Source: Dyella terrae (GTDB lineage Bacteria > Pseudomonadota > Gammaproteobacteria > Xanthomonadales > Rhodanobacteraceae). From it: DNA of 64,000 nucleotides. Positions 1-10,038 of this stretch are shown piece by piece (within the stretch, counting starts at the first letter, position 1; every line of letters begins with the position of its first letter). Location: NCBI RefSeq assembly GCF_022394535.1, contig NZ_CP089414.1, positions 4,774,001 through 4,838,000 of the forward strand. Reading direction: 5' to 3'. A model generated the notes under the pieces. It had not been told where the DNA came from. It saw only the letters and a program-made list of their open reading frames with translations, and did no database searches. A program made the translations under genes and the position numbers.

Positions 1-1601
1 TCGTGGCCGGTCTATTCGCGCTCACCATCATCTCTGCCGTGGACAGTCGACGCTTGCAGATGCAGGCGCGCGTGCATGCGTTGTCGGATGAAGTGAGCAC
101 CGCGATCTCCATCCTCGATGCGTTTCACGCGCGCGCCGCAGCGGGTGAGCTCAGCGACGAGGAGGCCCGCAAGCAAGCGCTGGCGGCGCTGACCGCGTTG
201 CGCTGGGGTGATGGAAAGGGCTACGTGTTCGGCTTCGACTCGAACTATGTGTTGCACCTGCACGGCGTCATGCATAACCGCGTGGGTTCGAATATCAAAG
301 AGGACAAAGACGCCAACGGTAAGCGCTTCTATCAGGACATGATGGCCGCCGACCAGCGCGATGGGCACGGCGAGACCGAGTACACCTGGCCCATGCCGGG
401 CTCGAAAGAGCTCAAGCCCAAGATCAGCTACACGGCCTGGTACAAACCGTGGGATCTGCACATCGGTGCCGGCGCTTACTTCGTCGACATCGACGCCCAG
501 TTCCGCCAGATGCTCGAAGGCAGCCTGCTGCGCGCGTTCCTGGTCGGCTTGCTGGTCATCGTGGTGGTGTGGCGCTCTATGCGCAGCATCCGGCAGAGCA
601 TCGGCGGTGAGCCGTCCTATGCCTTGGCGATGGCGGGCCGCATTGCCGACGGTGACCTCTCCGGCGGAGACGCCAAGCAGGTGTTTGCGCCCGGCAGCAC
701 GCTCGATGCGCTGCAGCGCATGCGCGCCAAGCTGGTGGAGATCGTGCGCGAAGTGCAGCAAGGTTCGCAGGTGGTATCCACCGCCTCGCAGCAGATCTCA
801 CGGGGCAACGACGACCTATCGCATCGCACGCAGGAGCAGGCCTCAAGCCTGGAGGAAACCGCCGCGTCGATGGAGGAGATGACCTCCATCGTGCGCCAGA
901 GCGCCGACAACGCCAGCCACGCCGATCAGCTTGCCCGTACGGCGCGCTCCCAGGCGGAGCGTGGTGGCGAGGTGGCCGTGCGCACCAGCGGCGCCATGCG
1001 CGAGATCGAAGCAGCCAGCCGCCAGATCACCGACATCGTGCAGTTGATCGATGAGATCGCCTTCCAGACCAACCTGCTCGCGCTCAATGCTGCGGTGGAA
1101 GCCGCGCGCGCCGGCGAGCAGGGCCGGGGGTTCGCAGTGGTGGCCGGTGAAGTACGCAACCTCGCCCAGCGCAGCGCAAGCGCCGCGAAGGAGATCAAGG
1201 CCTTGATCGGCGACACGGTGGATAAGGTGCAGGCCGGCTCTGCCCTGGTGGAGGAATCCGGCGCCGTGCTGGCGAGCATCGTCGACAGCGTCAAGCGTGT
1301 CACCGACATCGTGGCGGAGATGTCGGCCGCGGCGCAGGAGCAGTCGTCGGGTATTGATCAGGTCAACCGCGCCGTGATGCAGATGGACGAGGTGACCCAG
1401 CAGAACGCCGCCCTGGTGGAAGAGGCGGCGGCCGCCGCCCGCGCCATGCAGGAACAGGCGGACGAGCTGGCTGTGCAGGTGCGGTTCTTCCGGCTGGATC
1501 AGGCGGCCGCGAAGCCCGTGCCGAGAGCCGCACCGGTTGTCAGGCCCGCAGTCGCCAAGCGGCCCGAGCCCGCCGTGGCAGGTGGGTGGAGCGAGTTCTG
1601 A
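1..1601 (+). CDS. Methyl-accepting chemotaxis protein, 5'-truncated by the window
   Basis: Membrane chemoreceptor that senses a ligand and controls CheA through the cytoplasmic hairpin. The frame is open to the window edge, and the first transmembrane helix is mostly outside it. Visible in order: a Cache-type extracytoplasmic domain ([18 protein letters not shown], about residues 70-160), a transmembrane helix near 174-192, a HAMP segment, and a classical MCP signalling hairpin ([20 protein letters not shown]) near residue 345. The protein ends in GWSEF, which fits the xWxxF CheR/CheB-docking pentapeptide. It opens a same-strand chemotaxis cluster, and its signalling domain closely resembles that of the receptor two genes downstream, suggesting tandem duplication. 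The ligand cannot be told from sequence. Confidence 0.93.
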   Translation, partial: VAGLFALTIISAVDSRRLQMQARVHALSDEVSTAISILDAFHARAAAGELSDEEARKQALAALTALRWGDGKGYVFGFDSNYVLHLHGVMHNRVGSNIKEDKDANGKRFYQDMMAADQRDGHGETEYTWPMPGSKELKPKISYTAWYKPWDLHIGAGAYFVDIDAQFRQMLEGSLLRAFLVGLLVIVVVWRSMRSIRQSIGGEPSYALAMAGRIADGDLSGGDAKQVFAPGSTLDALQRMRAKLVEIVREVQQGSQVVSTASQQISRGNDDLSHRTQEQASSLEETAASMEEMTSIVRQSADNASHADQLARTARSQAERGGEVAVRTSGAMREIEAASRQITDIVQLIDEIAFQTNLLALNAAVEAARAGEQGRGFAVVAGEVRNLAQRSASAAKEIKALIGDTVDKVQAGSALVEESGAVLASIVDSVKRVTDIVAEMSAAAQEQSSGIDQVNRAVMQMDEVTQQNAALVEEAAAAARAMQEQADELAVQVRFFRLDQAAAKPVPRAAPVVRPAVAKRPEPAVAGGWSEF

Positions 1602-1725
1602 CCCGTCACGGGGCCTCCCTGCAAGGGCGGTACCGAAAACCCGCGTTTCCCTCAAGTTTCCCGGCCTTCCGCCGATCCAGAACCCGATAGGGGGCCTTGC
1701 ATGCGGCCCCGACCACGAGGCGAAC

Positions 1726-2232
1726 ATGTCCGATAACACCCGGAGCGAGGCGCTCCAGTCGCAGTACCTCACCGTCAACCTTGCCCACGAGGAATACGGC
1801 ATCGACATCCTGGCGGTCCGCGAGATTCGTGGCTGGACCCCGGTTACACGCATTCCCCAGGCGCCGCACTACGTGCTGGGCGTGCTCAATCTGCGCGGCG
1901 CCATCGTGCCGGTGATCGACATGCGCTTGCGCTTCGGTCTGGAGCGCGAGGCCTACGGCGTCACCACTGTCACCGTGATCATCACGGTGGCTGGCCGCAA
2001 TTTCGGCGTGGTGGTCGATGCGGTATCCGACGTGCTCGACGTAACGCCTGACGCGATCCGCCCGGTGCCGGACATGGGCACCACCGTGGATACCGAATAC
2101 CTCAAGGGGCTGACGTCCGCTGGCGAGCGCATGGTGCTGCTGCTGGATGTGGACAAGCTGCTGCAGCCCCAGGACGCACAAATGCTTGAGGCGGCGCTGC
2201 CAGCCGTCTCCGATGTGAAAGCCGTGGCCTGA
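1726..2232 (+). CDS. cheW: Chemotaxis coupling protein CheW
   Basis: Scaffold protein (168 aa) that links receptors to the CheA kinase. The CheW-like fold is visible in YGIDILAVREIRGW, then VLGVLNLRGAIVPVIDMRLR and FGVVVDAVSDVLDV, the typical order for this family. The ATG at 1726 is chosen because homology begins there and a purine-rich GAGG lies just upstream; the open frame extends further upstream without CheW character. It lies between two receptor genes on the same strand and is probably cotranscribed with them. Confidence 0.95.
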   Translation: MSDNTRSEALQSQYLTVNLAHEEYGIDILAVREIRGWTPVTRIPQAPHYVLGVLNLRGAIVPVIDMRLRFGLEREAYGVTTVTVIITVAGRNFGVVVDAVSDVLDVTPDAIRPVPDMGTTVDTEYLKGLTSAGERMVLLLDVDKLLQPQDAQMLEAALPAVSDVKAVA

Positions 2233-2259
2233 ACGACATACGCAGGAAGTGTAATCATC

Positions 2260-3969
2260 ATGAAGAAGTTCGCACTGAAAGCCCCGGAACTGAACGTCCG
2301 CAACCGTATGCGCGTGGTGTTGGGCCTGCTCGGCCTGATGCTGATCGCCGGTGCGGTGATCGGTATCGGCGGCATGCAACAGCAGAACGATGGCATGGGC
2401 AAGATCTATGACGAAGAGATCGTGCCGGCCCAGCTTGTGTCCCAGATCACCGAGCAACACCTGATGTCGTTCATCCTGCTGGGCGAGTCCTCCTCGCTGG
2501 TGGGCAAGGCCGATCAGGTGAAGGCCAAGCTGGCCGAATTCCAGAAGCTTCGCGACAGCATGACGGAGCTCAAGAAGGAGCTGTCGGCCGCGCCGATGAG
2601 CGCCGCCGTCAAGAAGCAGTACGACGACTGGAAGTCCACCGATGCGGACTACGACGATGCGCTCAATTCGATGGTCGATGCGCTCAATCAGGGCGATACC
2701 GGTGCCAACGAGCTGCTGGAAATGCAGGTTCGTCCGCTGATGATCCAGCGCGAAGACGCGCTGAGCAAACTGGTGGAAGCGCAGCGCGCCGATGCCAAGC
2801 AGATCTATGACGCGCAGGTCGTCCGTTACCACGTCGTGCGTACGATCAGCATCGTTTCGCTGCTGGTTGGCCTGCTGGTCGCCGCCATCATGGCCACGCT
2901 GCTGATTCGCTCCATCCTCAGCACGCTGGGCGTTGCGGTGAAGGTGGCCAATGCCATCGCCGACGGCAAGCTTGGCCACAAGATCGAAACTCGCCGCAAG
3001 GACGAATTGGGCGAACTGCTCGAAGCGCTGCGCACGATGGATGAGCGCCTGGGTGCCATCGTCGGCGAAGTACGTCACGGTGCGGGCTCCGTCAGTTCGG
3101 CCGCGCAGCAGATTGCGCGCGGCAATGACGACCTGAGCCAGCGCACACAGGAGCAGGCATCAAGCCTGGAGGAAACCGCGTCCTCGATGGAGGAAATGAC
3201 CTCCACCGTGAAGCAGAACGCCGAGAACGCCAGCCACGCCAACCAGCTCGCCAGCGCCACGCGTCGCCAGGCCGAGCACGGCGGCGAAGTGGCCGCGCAG
3301 GCCAGCTCCGCCATGCGTGAGATCAACGACTCCAGCCGCAAGATCTCCGACATCGTCAGCCTCATCGACGAAATCGCCTTCCAGACCAACCTGCTGGCGC
3401 TCAATGCCGCGGTGGAAGCAGCTCGCGCCGGTGAGCAGGGCCGTGGCTTTGCGGTGGTGGCGACCGAAGTGCGTAATCTCGCGCAGCGCAGCGCCGGTGC
3501 CGCGAAGGAAATCAAGGGCCTCATCAACGACAGCGCGGAGAAAGTGCGCGTGGGTTCGTCGCTGGTGGACCAGTCCGGCAAGGCGCTGGCCGACATTGTC
3601 GACAGCGTGAAAAAGGTTACCGATATCGTGGCCGAGATCGCTGCGGCCTCGCAGGAGCAGTCGGCCGGCATCGATCAGGTCAACCACGCCGTGCTGCAGA
3701 TGGACGAGATGACCCAGCAGAACGCAGCGCTGGTCGAAGAGGCCGCCGCTGCCGCCCGTGCCATGCAAGAGCAGGCCGGTGAGCTGGCTCGTCAGGTTGG
3801 CTTCTTCCAGATGGTGGAAGGTGGCGAAGTCGCCACCGAGAAGGCTCGTTCGCAGTCGGTGATGGCCGAAGCCGAAGCCGTCTTCGCCGCCGTGCGCAGT
3901 TCGAACGCACCGGCCCAGCGTGCGACACGCACCGAGGCCGCCGATGCCGGCTCCTGGAAGGAGTTCTGA
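2260..3969 (+). CDS. Methyl-accepting chemotaxis protein with four-helix-bundle sensor
   Basis: Full-length receptor (569 aa). Transmembrane helices lie near residues 19-37 and 192-216. They flank an all-helical periplasmic region consistent with a 4HB_MCP sensor, rather than the Cache sensor of the first receptor. HAMP spans about 217-270, and the signalling hairpin [20 protein letters not shown] lies at 371-390. [17 protein letters not shown] near 299 is a typical methylation-helix segment. The C-terminus SWKEF matches the xWxxF docking pentapeptide. cheR starts 3 bases after the stop, supporting an operon in which this receptor is a substrate of CheR and CheB. Confidence 0.95.
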   Translation: MKKFALKAPELNVRNRMRVVLGLLGLMLIAGAVIGIGGMQQQNDGMGKIYDEEIVPAQLVSQITEQHLMSFILLGESSSLVGKADQVKAKLAEFQKLRDSMTELKKELSAAPMSAAVKKQYDDWKSTDADYDDALNSMVDALNQGDTGANELLEMQVRPLMIQREDALSKLVEAQRADAKQIYDAQVVRYHVVRTISIVSLLVGLLVAAIMATLLIRSILSTLGVAVKVANAIADGKLGHKIETRRKDELGELLEALRTMDERLGAIVGEVRHGAGSVSSAAQQIARGNDDLSQRTQEQASSLEETASSMEEMTSTVKQNAENASHANQLASATRRQAEHGGEVAAQASSAMREINDSSRKISDIVSLIDEIAFQTNLLALNAAVEAARAGEQGRGFAVVATEVRNLAQRSAGAAKEIKGLINDSAEKVRVGSSLVDQSGKALADIVDSVKKVTDIVAEIAAASQEQSAGIDQVNHAVLQMDEMTQQNAALVEEAAAAARAMQEQAGELARQVGFFQMVEGGEVATEKARSQSVMAEAEAVFAAVRSSNAPAQRATRTEAADAGSWKEF

Positions 3970-3971
3970 GC

Positions 3972-4853
3972 ATGACCATGGCTGCCACGATGGACAATAG
4001 TGCTGGCGTGGCGGCCATGGGCGGCCCGTCACTGGGCACTGCCGAATTCGAGTTCCTGCGCGCCTTTGTCTACGAGCAATGCGGCATCTCGCTGGGCGAG
4101 CACAAGCGGCAACTGGTGCAGGGTCGTCTGGTGCGCCGCCTGCGCGCACTGAAACTGCAGGATTTTCAGGCCTATTGCGAGCTGTTGCGGCGCGATCCGC
4201 AGCAGGAGCTCGGCGAGCTGGCGAGTGCGATCAGCACCAACGTCACCGCGTTCTTCCGCGAGTCGCATCACTTCGATCTGCTCGCCGACGAACTGTTTCC
4301 GCGCTGGATCAACGAAAAGAAGAACGGTGGTCGCCTGCGCATCTGGTCAGCCGGTTGCGCTACGGGCGAAGAGCCTTACACCCTGGCGATGGTGCTGGCG
4401 GAAGCGCTGGAAAAGCACGGCGCGACTCAGCTCGATGCCAAGATCCTGGCCACAGATCTCTCGCCGCAGGCGTTGGAAACCGCGCGCAAGGGTGTCTATG
4501 CGCTCGAACGTCTTGAAGGCGTGAGTGCGGAGCGGCGCCGCCGCTGGTTCCTGCGCGGCGAAGGCGAATACGCGGACTACGCCTGCGTCAATCCGCGCCT
4601 GCGCGAGCTGGTGAGCATCCTGCCGCTCAACCTGTTGCACGACTGGCCCATGCAGGGGCCGTTCGACGCCATCTTCTGCCGCAACGTCGTCATCTATTTC
4701 GATAAGCCCACCAAGCAGCGATTGTTCCAACGCTACGCCGGCCTGTTGCCGGACGGCGGCTACCTGTTCCTTGGCCATTCCGAGTCCATGTACGGACTCA
4801 ACGACAGCTTTGACCTGATCGGACGGACGGTCTACCGGAAACGAAGTGCATGA
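3972..4853 (+). CDS. cheR: Chemotaxis protein-glutamate O-methyltransferase CheR
   Basis: Transfers methyl groups from S-adenosylmethionine to receptor glutamates (adaptation). Length is 293 aa, normal for the family. The helical N-terminal domain (FEFLRAFVYEQCGISLGEHK) is followed by the SAM-binding Rossmann domain with IWSAGCATGEEPYTLAM near residue 115 and the C-terminal FCRNVVIYFDKPTKQRLF and YLFLGHSESM segments. Its stop overlaps the cheD start by four bases (ATGA), indicating translational coupling. The neighbouring receptors carry the pentapeptide that CheR is known to bind. Confidence 0.97.
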   Translation: MTMAATMDNSAGVAAMGGPSLGTAEFEFLRAFVYEQCGISLGEHKRQLVQGRLVRRLRALKLQDFQAYCELLRRDPQQELGELASAISTNVTAFFRESHHFDLLADELFPRWINEKKNGGRLRIWSAGCATGEEPYTLAMVLAEALEKHGATQLDAKILATDLSPQALETARKGVYALERLEGVSAERRRRWFLRGEGEYADYACVNPRLRELVSILPLNLLHDWPMQGPFDAIFCRNVVIYFDKPTKQRLFQRYAGLLPDGGYLFLGHSESMYGLNDSFDLIGRTVYRKRSA

Positions 4854-5509
4854 ACGTCGCAGCAGTCAACGTCCCCGTGGGTGCGAGTTACGACCCGGCC
4901 CGCATCGTGCCCGGCTTCGAGCACCTGCGTCGCTTCTGGGATCCGACGCATGCCTGCATGACGGTGAAGGTACTGCCGGGCGAGTACTACGTGAGCACGC
5001 AGCAGGAAATGATCTCCACCGTGCTCGGCTCCTGCGTGTCGGCCTGCGTCTTCGACCGCGTACGCGCTATTGGTGGCATGAACCATTTCATGTTGCCTGA
5101 GCCACTGGGCGGTGAGCGTGGTAGCTGGGCCGATACCGTGGGCCGCGCGGCACGCTACGGCAACGACGCGATGGAACAGCTGATCAACGCCATCCTCAAG
5201 GCCGGCGGACAGCGCGCGAACCTGATGGTGAAGGTCTTCGGCGGCGGGCGTGTATTGGCCACCATGACCGACATCGGGCAACGCAACATCGCCTTCGTAC
5301 GACGCTACCTCGAGGCCGAGCGCCTGGAAGTGGCGGCAGAAGACCTGGGCGACGTGCATCCGCGCCACGTGCAGTTTTTCCCGGCCACCGGCAAGGCCCG
5401 CGTGCGTCAGCTGCGTGGCCGCACGGATACCGTGCTGGTGGATGGCGAGCGCCAATATCTCAAGCGTTTGGCAAACGATCCGATAAAGGGAGAGGTGGAA
5501 CTGTTCTGA
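4850..5509 (+). CDS. cheD: Chemoreceptor glutamine deamidase CheD
   Basis: Deamidates receptor glutamines, creating methylation sites (219 aa). The active-site pair appears as C62 in [10 protein letters not shown] and H79 in [10 protein letters not shown], with the 17-residue spacing known for this family. VKVFGGGRV is the conserved core strand. The N-terminal 35 residues extend beyond the catalytic domain. The protein ends in GEVELF, nearly the same tail as the small receptor-like protein encoded at 6729-7913 (GEIELF). It overlaps cheR by four bases. About 100 bases separate it from cheB. Confidence 0.95.
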   Translation: MNVAAVNVPVGASYDPARIVPGFEHLRRFWDPTHACMTVKVLPGEYYVSTQQEMISTVLGSCVSACVFDRVRAIGGMNHFMLPEPLGGERGSWADTVGRAARYGNDAMEQLINAILKAGGQRANLMVKVFGGGRVLATMTDIGQRNIAFVRRYLEAERLEVAAEDLGDVHPRHVQFFPATGKARVRQLRGRTDTVLVDGERQYLKRLANDPIKGEVELF

Positions 5510-5615
5510 CGCAGCGCGCGTTACGACGGTTTCCTCAAGGCATCTGGCGCCGACACGGGCCGGCGGACGTAGACGCAAGTACTACGCCGCACCACGAAGG
5601 CGAGATGAATTCACG

Positions 5616-6713
5616 ATGGAAAGAGTACGTGTCCTGGTGGTCGATGATTCCGCACTGGTGCGGAAGCTGCTGTCGACCATGCTTTCGTGCGATCCGGGCA
5701 TCGAGGTGGTGGGAACCGCCGCCGATCCGTTGATCGCGCGTGAAAAGATCAAGCAGCTCAATCCCGACGTGCTCACCCTCGATGTGGAAATGCCGCGTAT
5801 GGACGGCATCACGTTCCTCGAGAACCTGATGCGCCTGCGGCCGATGCCGGTGGTGATGGTGTCCTCGCTGACTCAGGAAGGCGCTGAGGTCACCTTGCGT
5901 GCGCTGGAACTGGGCGCTGTCGACTTCTTCACCAAGCCGAGCAACGACCTGGCCAGCACATTTGCCGAAGGCGCGCAGGAGATCTGCGCCAAGGTGAAGC
6001 TGGCGGCGCTAGCACGGCCGCGCCAGCGCACCGCCGTGCGCAAGCTCGACGTGCCGCCGCGCCTCACGGCCGACGCCGTGCTGCCACGCGCGCAGAGCAT
6101 CGGCACCCGCGGCGGCATGCCGATCATCGCGATTGGCGCGTCGACGGGCGGTACGGAGGCCATCCGCGTCGTGCTGGAAGCGATGCCGCCGGATGCGCCG
6201 CCGATCGTCATCACCCAACATATCCCCGCCGCTTTCAGTGGTCCGTTCGCGGCACGTATGGATACCTGCTCGGCCATGCGCGTATGCGAAGCGCGCGATG
6301 GTCAGCCGATTCAGCCGGGTCATGCGTACATCGCACCGGGTGGCGAGCACCTGCTGGTGATGTGGGACGGCGCGAAATACGTGTGCCGCCTGCACAACGG
6401 CCCGCCAGTCAACCGTCACAAGCCGAGCGTGGACGTGCTGTTCCGCTCCATGGCGGCCAGTGTCGGGAAGTCCGCCATTGCCGCACTACTCACCGGCATG
6501 GGTGACGACGGCGCGCGCGGGCTGTTGGAGCTGCAGCAGACCGGTGCTCACACGCTGGTGCAGGACGAAGAATCCTCGGTCGTGTGGGGCATGCCCGGCG
6601 CGGCCTGGAAGCTCGGCGCTGCCGGCGAGAAGCTTCCGCTCGACCATATAGCAGCGCGCTTGCTCGCGCTGGCGCATCAACCCGTTTCCCGCGCCGCCGT
6701 GTCGGCCTCCTGA
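5616..6713 (+). CDS. cheB: Chemotaxis response regulator protein-glutamate methylesterase CheB
   Basis: Removes receptor methyl groups when phosphorylated by CheA (365 aa). The receiver domain holds the acidic pair D10/D11, phosphoacceptor D56 ([11 protein letters not shown]) and K107 (FTKPS). The C-terminal esterase domain has the triad S176 (IGASTGG), H202 ([12 protein letters not shown]) and D298 (TGMGDDGA). The 106-base gap after cheD shows no gene. With cheR and cheD it makes a complete receptor-modification set. Confidence 0.97.
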   Translation: MERVRVLVVDDSALVRKLLSTMLSCDPGIEVVGTAADPLIAREKIKQLNPDVLTLDVEMPRMDGITFLENLMRLRPMPVVMVSSLTQEGAEVTLRALELGAVDFFTKPSNDLASTFAEGAQEICAKVKLAALARPRQRTAVRKLDVPPRLTADAVLPRAQSIGTRGGMPIIAIGASTGGTEAIRVVLEAMPPDAPPIVITQHIPAAFSGPFAARMDTCSAMRVCEARDGQPIQPGHAYIAPGGEHLLVMWDGAKYVCRLHNGPPVNRHKPSVDVLFRSMAASVGKSAIAALLTGMGDDGARGLLELQQTGAHTLVQDEESSVVWGMPGAAWKLGAAGEKLPLDHIAARLLALAHQPVSRAAVSAS

Positions 6714-6728
6714 TCTGCGGACATCTCT

Positions 6729-7913
6729 ATGAATGCTTTTCTCTCCTTCATGCGCGTACGCCCCGTGATCGGGCTGATCGCCAGCGCGGTGGCGCTGGTG
6801 CTCACCATGGTGTGGCCATCGGCCTGGTTGGGTCCGGTGCTGATCGTGCTGCTGACGGCGGCGTGGATCGTCGAAACGCGCCGCCACATGCCTGTCGCCG
6901 CGCCGGTCATCCAAGCATCGCTGGAACACCACGAGCCCGTGCGCGAAGCGCTGGAAGAAGTGCGCAGCTCGTTGGTCGATGAATTGGGTCACGCGACGCG
7001 AGAACTGCATCAGGCGATGGACCTGTTGCGTGATGCAGTGACGGAACTCGGTGGCGGCTTCGACGGCCTATCGCGCAAGACCGGCATGCAGCAGTCGTTG
7101 CTTCGTCAGATCATCGACGGGCAGGGCGAGGGTGTTTCCGTGCAGGATTTCGCCGCGCGCACGGGCGACCTGCTGGAGCACTTTGTCGACATGGTGGTGC
7201 AGATGTCGCGCGAAAGCCTGCGCATCGTCTATCGCATCGACGGCATGGCCAAGGAAATGGACGCGGTGTTCGGCCTGTTGAAGAACGTCAACACCATCGC
7301 CGAGGAAACCAATCTGCTGGCGCTCAATGCTGCCATTGAAGCCGCGCGTGCCGGTGAATCCGGTCGTGGCTTTGCCGTGGTGGCCGGCGAGATTCGCAAC
7401 CTGGCCAGCCACTCCAACCAGTTCAACGAACAAATCGGTAGCCATGTCGAGCGCGCCCGCGCCGCCATGGGTGAATTGCGCGGCTTGGTCGGCACGATGG
7501 CATCGCAGGACCTCAACGTGGCGCTGTCGGCCAAGGGTGGCATCGACGCGATGATGGCGCATGTGACTGAAAGCGATGCGCGCACCAGCAAAGTCGCCGA
7601 CCAAGTGGTGGAGATCAACCGTGGCCTGGGCACGGATGTGGCGACCACCGTGCGTTCGCTACAGTTCGAGGACATCCTGAGCCAGTTGATCAACCAGACG
7701 CGTCAGCGCTTGGTGGAACTGCAGGAAGTCACCACCGAATGTACGCGCGACATCCAGGAGCTGGCGTGCAACCCGATCGATGCCGAACTGCTGGCGCAGC
7801 GTGCTGAACGCGTGCGCAGCCGCCTGGCTATCCAGCGCGAGAAGGCCCGCCTCCGTTCGCGTGGCCCCGCGCTGCAGAACTCGATGGACGCCGGCGAGAT
7901 CGAACTCTTCTAA
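6729..7913 (+). CDS. Small membrane-anchored MCP-like protein without sensor domain
   Basis: Receptor-like protein (394 aa) with two closely spaced hydrophobic helices near residues 11-29 and 32-47, so almost nothing is exposed outside the cytoplasm. No HAMP is visible. The signalling tip [20 protein letters not shown] lies at 188-207, followed by [16 protein letters not shown]. The region after the tip is short and divergent, and the classical methylation helices are not evident. It ends in GEIELF, resembling the CheD tail. It starts 15 bases after cheB and precedes the STAS gene by 11 bases. It may respond to membrane or cytoplasmic state or act as an array accessory; this is inference. Confidence 0.88.
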   Translation: MNAFLSFMRVRPVIGLIASAVALVLTMVWPSAWLGPVLIVLLTAAWIVETRRHMPVAAPVIQASLEHHEPVREALEEVRSSLVDELGHATRELHQAMDLLRDAVTELGGGFDGLSRKTGMQQSLLRQIIDGQGEGVSVQDFAARTGDLLEHFVDMVVQMSRESLRIVYRIDGMAKEMDAVFGLLKNVNTIAEETNLLALNAAIEAARAGESGRGFAVVAGEIRNLASHSNQFNEQIGSHVERARAAMGELRGLVGTMASQDLNVALSAKGGIDAMMAHVTESDARTSKVADQVVEINRGLGTDVATTVRSLQFEDILSQLINQTRQRLVELQEVTTECTRDIQELACNPIDAELLAQRAERVRSRLAIQREKARLRSRGPALQNSMDAGEIELF

Positions 7914-7924
7914 GGAATGCAGCC

Positions 7925-8227
7925 ATGAGCCTGACCGTTCACCACGACCCCGACCTCGACTGCGTGACCCTGCAACTGGGCGAGCGCTTCGACTTCAGCG
8001 TGCACCGCGCTTTCCACGACGCCTGCCTCGGCGAGCGCGCCGCACGCAGCTACGTCATCGACCTAGGCGAAGTGTCCAGCATGGATAGCTCCGCGCTGGG
8101 CATGCTGCTCCTGCTGCGCGAACACGCGGGCGCGGACCGCGCCGAAATTCGCATCGTCAACGCAGGCTCAAGCCTGCGTGGCACCCTGCGCGTGGCGGGC
8201 TTCGACAAGCTGTTCGTGCTGCATTGA
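7925..8227 (+). CDS. STAS-domain protein (anti-sigma-factor-antagonist-like)
   Basis: Single STAS domain of 100 aa. The motif SSMDSSALGMLLLLRE matches the SpoIIAA phospho-serine site, S56 being the equivalent serine. Such proteins usually bind a partner kinase/phosphatase or an STAS-linked receptor. No anti-sigma kinase is in the window. Its position 11 bases after a chemotaxis gene suggests a role in that signalling cluster. The 111-base gap that follows holds no gene. Confidence 0.9.
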   Translation: MSLTVHHDPDLDCVTLQLGERFDFSVHRAFHDACLGERAARSYVIDLGEVSSMDSSALGMLLLLREHAGADRAEIRIVNAGSSLRGTLRVAGFDKLFVLH

Positions 8228-8338
8228 AGGCCTGACGACCGTTCCGATCGTGGGTGGCGCCTCACGATTCCATGATTGCTATTGCGGATATGATCCGTTG
8301 CCGAGGCCATAATCCGGCCAGGGAAACGGGGGAATGAC

Positions 8339-9943
8339 ATGGCGTCGCGTGTGCTTTGGCTGCTCGCTGCGGGCGGTTTGCTGATCGGTGGGGCAGCGGG
8401 TTTGGCGGTCTATTTCGGGCATGTCGATCCGGCACCCGCGCCGGCTACGGCTTTTCAGCCACCCAAAGCTCGACCCATGAAGGTGGCTTTTTCACCGGAG
8501 GAGTTTCGGCAGTTCCTCGATGCGGCCCGCAAGGCTGAGGCTATCGCCGACCCGTTGCAGCGTTGCCTCGCGTATCCTGATCCGCCCGGCACCCATTGGT
8601 CCGCCAATACGGCAGCGGCTTACTGTCACTATCTGCTCGCCCAGGAGATCACCGAGGACGCTGTGCGGCAGCTCATCGAGCACGGGCAGGTTAGTGAGCT
8701 GCAGAGTCGGCTGGCGAGCATCGAAAGTGCTGCATTATCCGATCCGCAGGCGCGGGACAGGTTGGACGGTACCTTCAATATCGTCTTCGCCAATGGCTCA
8801 AGCGACATGCGGTCGCTCATGGATGCTTGGAAGCGGCAATCACCAGACAACGCTTTTGCACTTGCTGCCAGCGGTACGGCCTACGTGGCCATGGCACAGG
8901 CGCAGCGGGGAAGCGAGTATGCGGACAAGACGCCGCAGGACGCGTTCGATGCCATGCACCGTTTGCTGGAGCAGGCGCGATCGGATCTCGATCGTGCTGC
9001 CACGTTGGATCCGAAACTGACAGTGTCGTACGCCCAGATGCTCCATGTGGGCCGAATGGATAGCGATCCCGCATATGCCGGTGCTGCTGCCAAGCGTGCG
9101 TTATCGGCGGCTCCGGCCAGCTATGCGATCTATGCGCGACTGATTTCGATGAGTCAGCCTAAATGGGGCGGTAGCGTGGCGCTGATGGACCATTTGATTG
9201 ATCTGTCGCAGAAGCACGTTGCGCAAAATCCCCTCTTAGGGACACTTCTTTCCGAGCGAGGTGGCGGACAGCAACGAGTGGAGGACTGCCAGTGCGACGA
9301 GTTTGCCGAGGCCGAGCTGTATCGACAGGTGCTCGCCGAGGTACCCACGCTTGGTGTGCTCATGAGCGCTGGTTGGGCTGCCCAGGAGCGTAGCCACATG
9401 AATTTGTCGGTTGTGTATCGCTCGGAGTTGCTGCGCTTCAATCCACGTGAGCTAGATCATCGCGAGGCAAGAGTTTTCGGTTTGATCGACACCGGCCAAG
9501 TCGATTGGGCGCTGGAGGAGGGCAACGCGCTGGTAAAGCTGGCTCCCCGCGATGAGAACGCGTATGACGCCCGCGGGGCGGCCTATCAGGCAACTGGCGA
9601 CACGGTACACGCTGCCGCAGATTTCGAGGAAGCCTTACGCATAGCTCCCAGTGATGCGTGGACGCTGTCTTCTCTCGGCGATATTTATGTGCAGGTGAAC
9701 CACGATTGGGCCAAGGGCTGGGACATCGCCAACCGCCTTATCCAAGAGGGTGACTATCGCGGCTGGATGCTGCGCGCGGATATCCAGAAGGCACAGCCAC
9801 GCGACGGATTGGAGCAGACCATTGACGATTTTGTGCAGCGCTACTCTGCGGATCCGTCGAAGCAGGTGTTCGTCGAGCGCATGCAAGCCATGAGGGGCAC
9901 CAGCGTGAATCCTGCGGCAGCCAAAGGGCGAAACGGCTCTTGA
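8339..9943 (+). CDS. Membrane-anchored TPR-repeat protein of unknown function
   Basis: 534 aa with an N-terminal hydrophobic helix (VLWLLAAGGLLIGGAAGLAV, residues 4-23) that anchors or exports it, followed by a proline-rich linker. The C-terminal half contains TPR-like helix pairs, clearest in NAYDARGAAYQATGDTVHAA near residue 405 and AWTLSSLGDIYVQVNHDW. A cysteine pair occurs in the middle (VEDCQCDEF). Codon use is somewhat less GC-biased than the chemotaxis cluster. It converges on the diguanylate cyclase gene. No specific function can be assigned. Confidence 0.8.
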   Translation: MASRVLWLLAAGGLLIGGAAGLAVYFGHVDPAPAPATAFQPPKARPMKVAFSPEEFRQFLDAARKAEAIADPLQRCLAYPDPPGTHWSANTAAAYCHYLLAQEITEDAVRQLIEHGQVSELQSRLASIESAALSDPQARDRLDGTFNIVFANGSSDMRSLMDAWKRQSPDNAFALAASGTAYVAMAQAQRGSEYADKTPQDAFDAMHRLLEQARSDLDRAATLDPKLTVSYAQMLHVGRMDSDPAYAGAAAKRALSAAPASYAIYARLISMSQPKWGGSVALMDHLIDLSQKHVAQNPLLGTLLSERGGGQQRVEDCQCDEFAEAELYRQVLAEVPTLGVLMSAGWAAQERSHMNLSVVYRSELLRFNPRELDHREARVFGLIDTGQVDWALEEGNALVKLAPRDENAYDARGAAYQATGDTVHAAADFEEALRIAPSDAWTLSSLGDIYVQVNHDWAKGWDIANRLIQEGDYRGWMLRADIQKAQPRDGLEQTIDDFVQRYSADPSKQVFVERMQAMRGTSVNPAAAKGRNGS

Positions 9944-10038
9944 CGGAATTACATGGCGCAAGCGCATGCCGTTCTTGGGACAGTCGGTACGGCAGAGTAC
10001 TTGCCGGAATCCATTGTGGGCAGTGGGGCTGGCCGGAA

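Noticed and set aside
1606..3078. Long open frame on the minus strand opposite cheW and the second receptor
   Set aside because: Histidine/arginine-rich composition with no domain; it is antisense to two convincing genes on the plus strand.
8266..8294. Promoter with -10 TATGAT before the TPR membrane protein gene
   Set aside because: The -10 is good but the matching -35 position is poor, so it was not listed as a feature.
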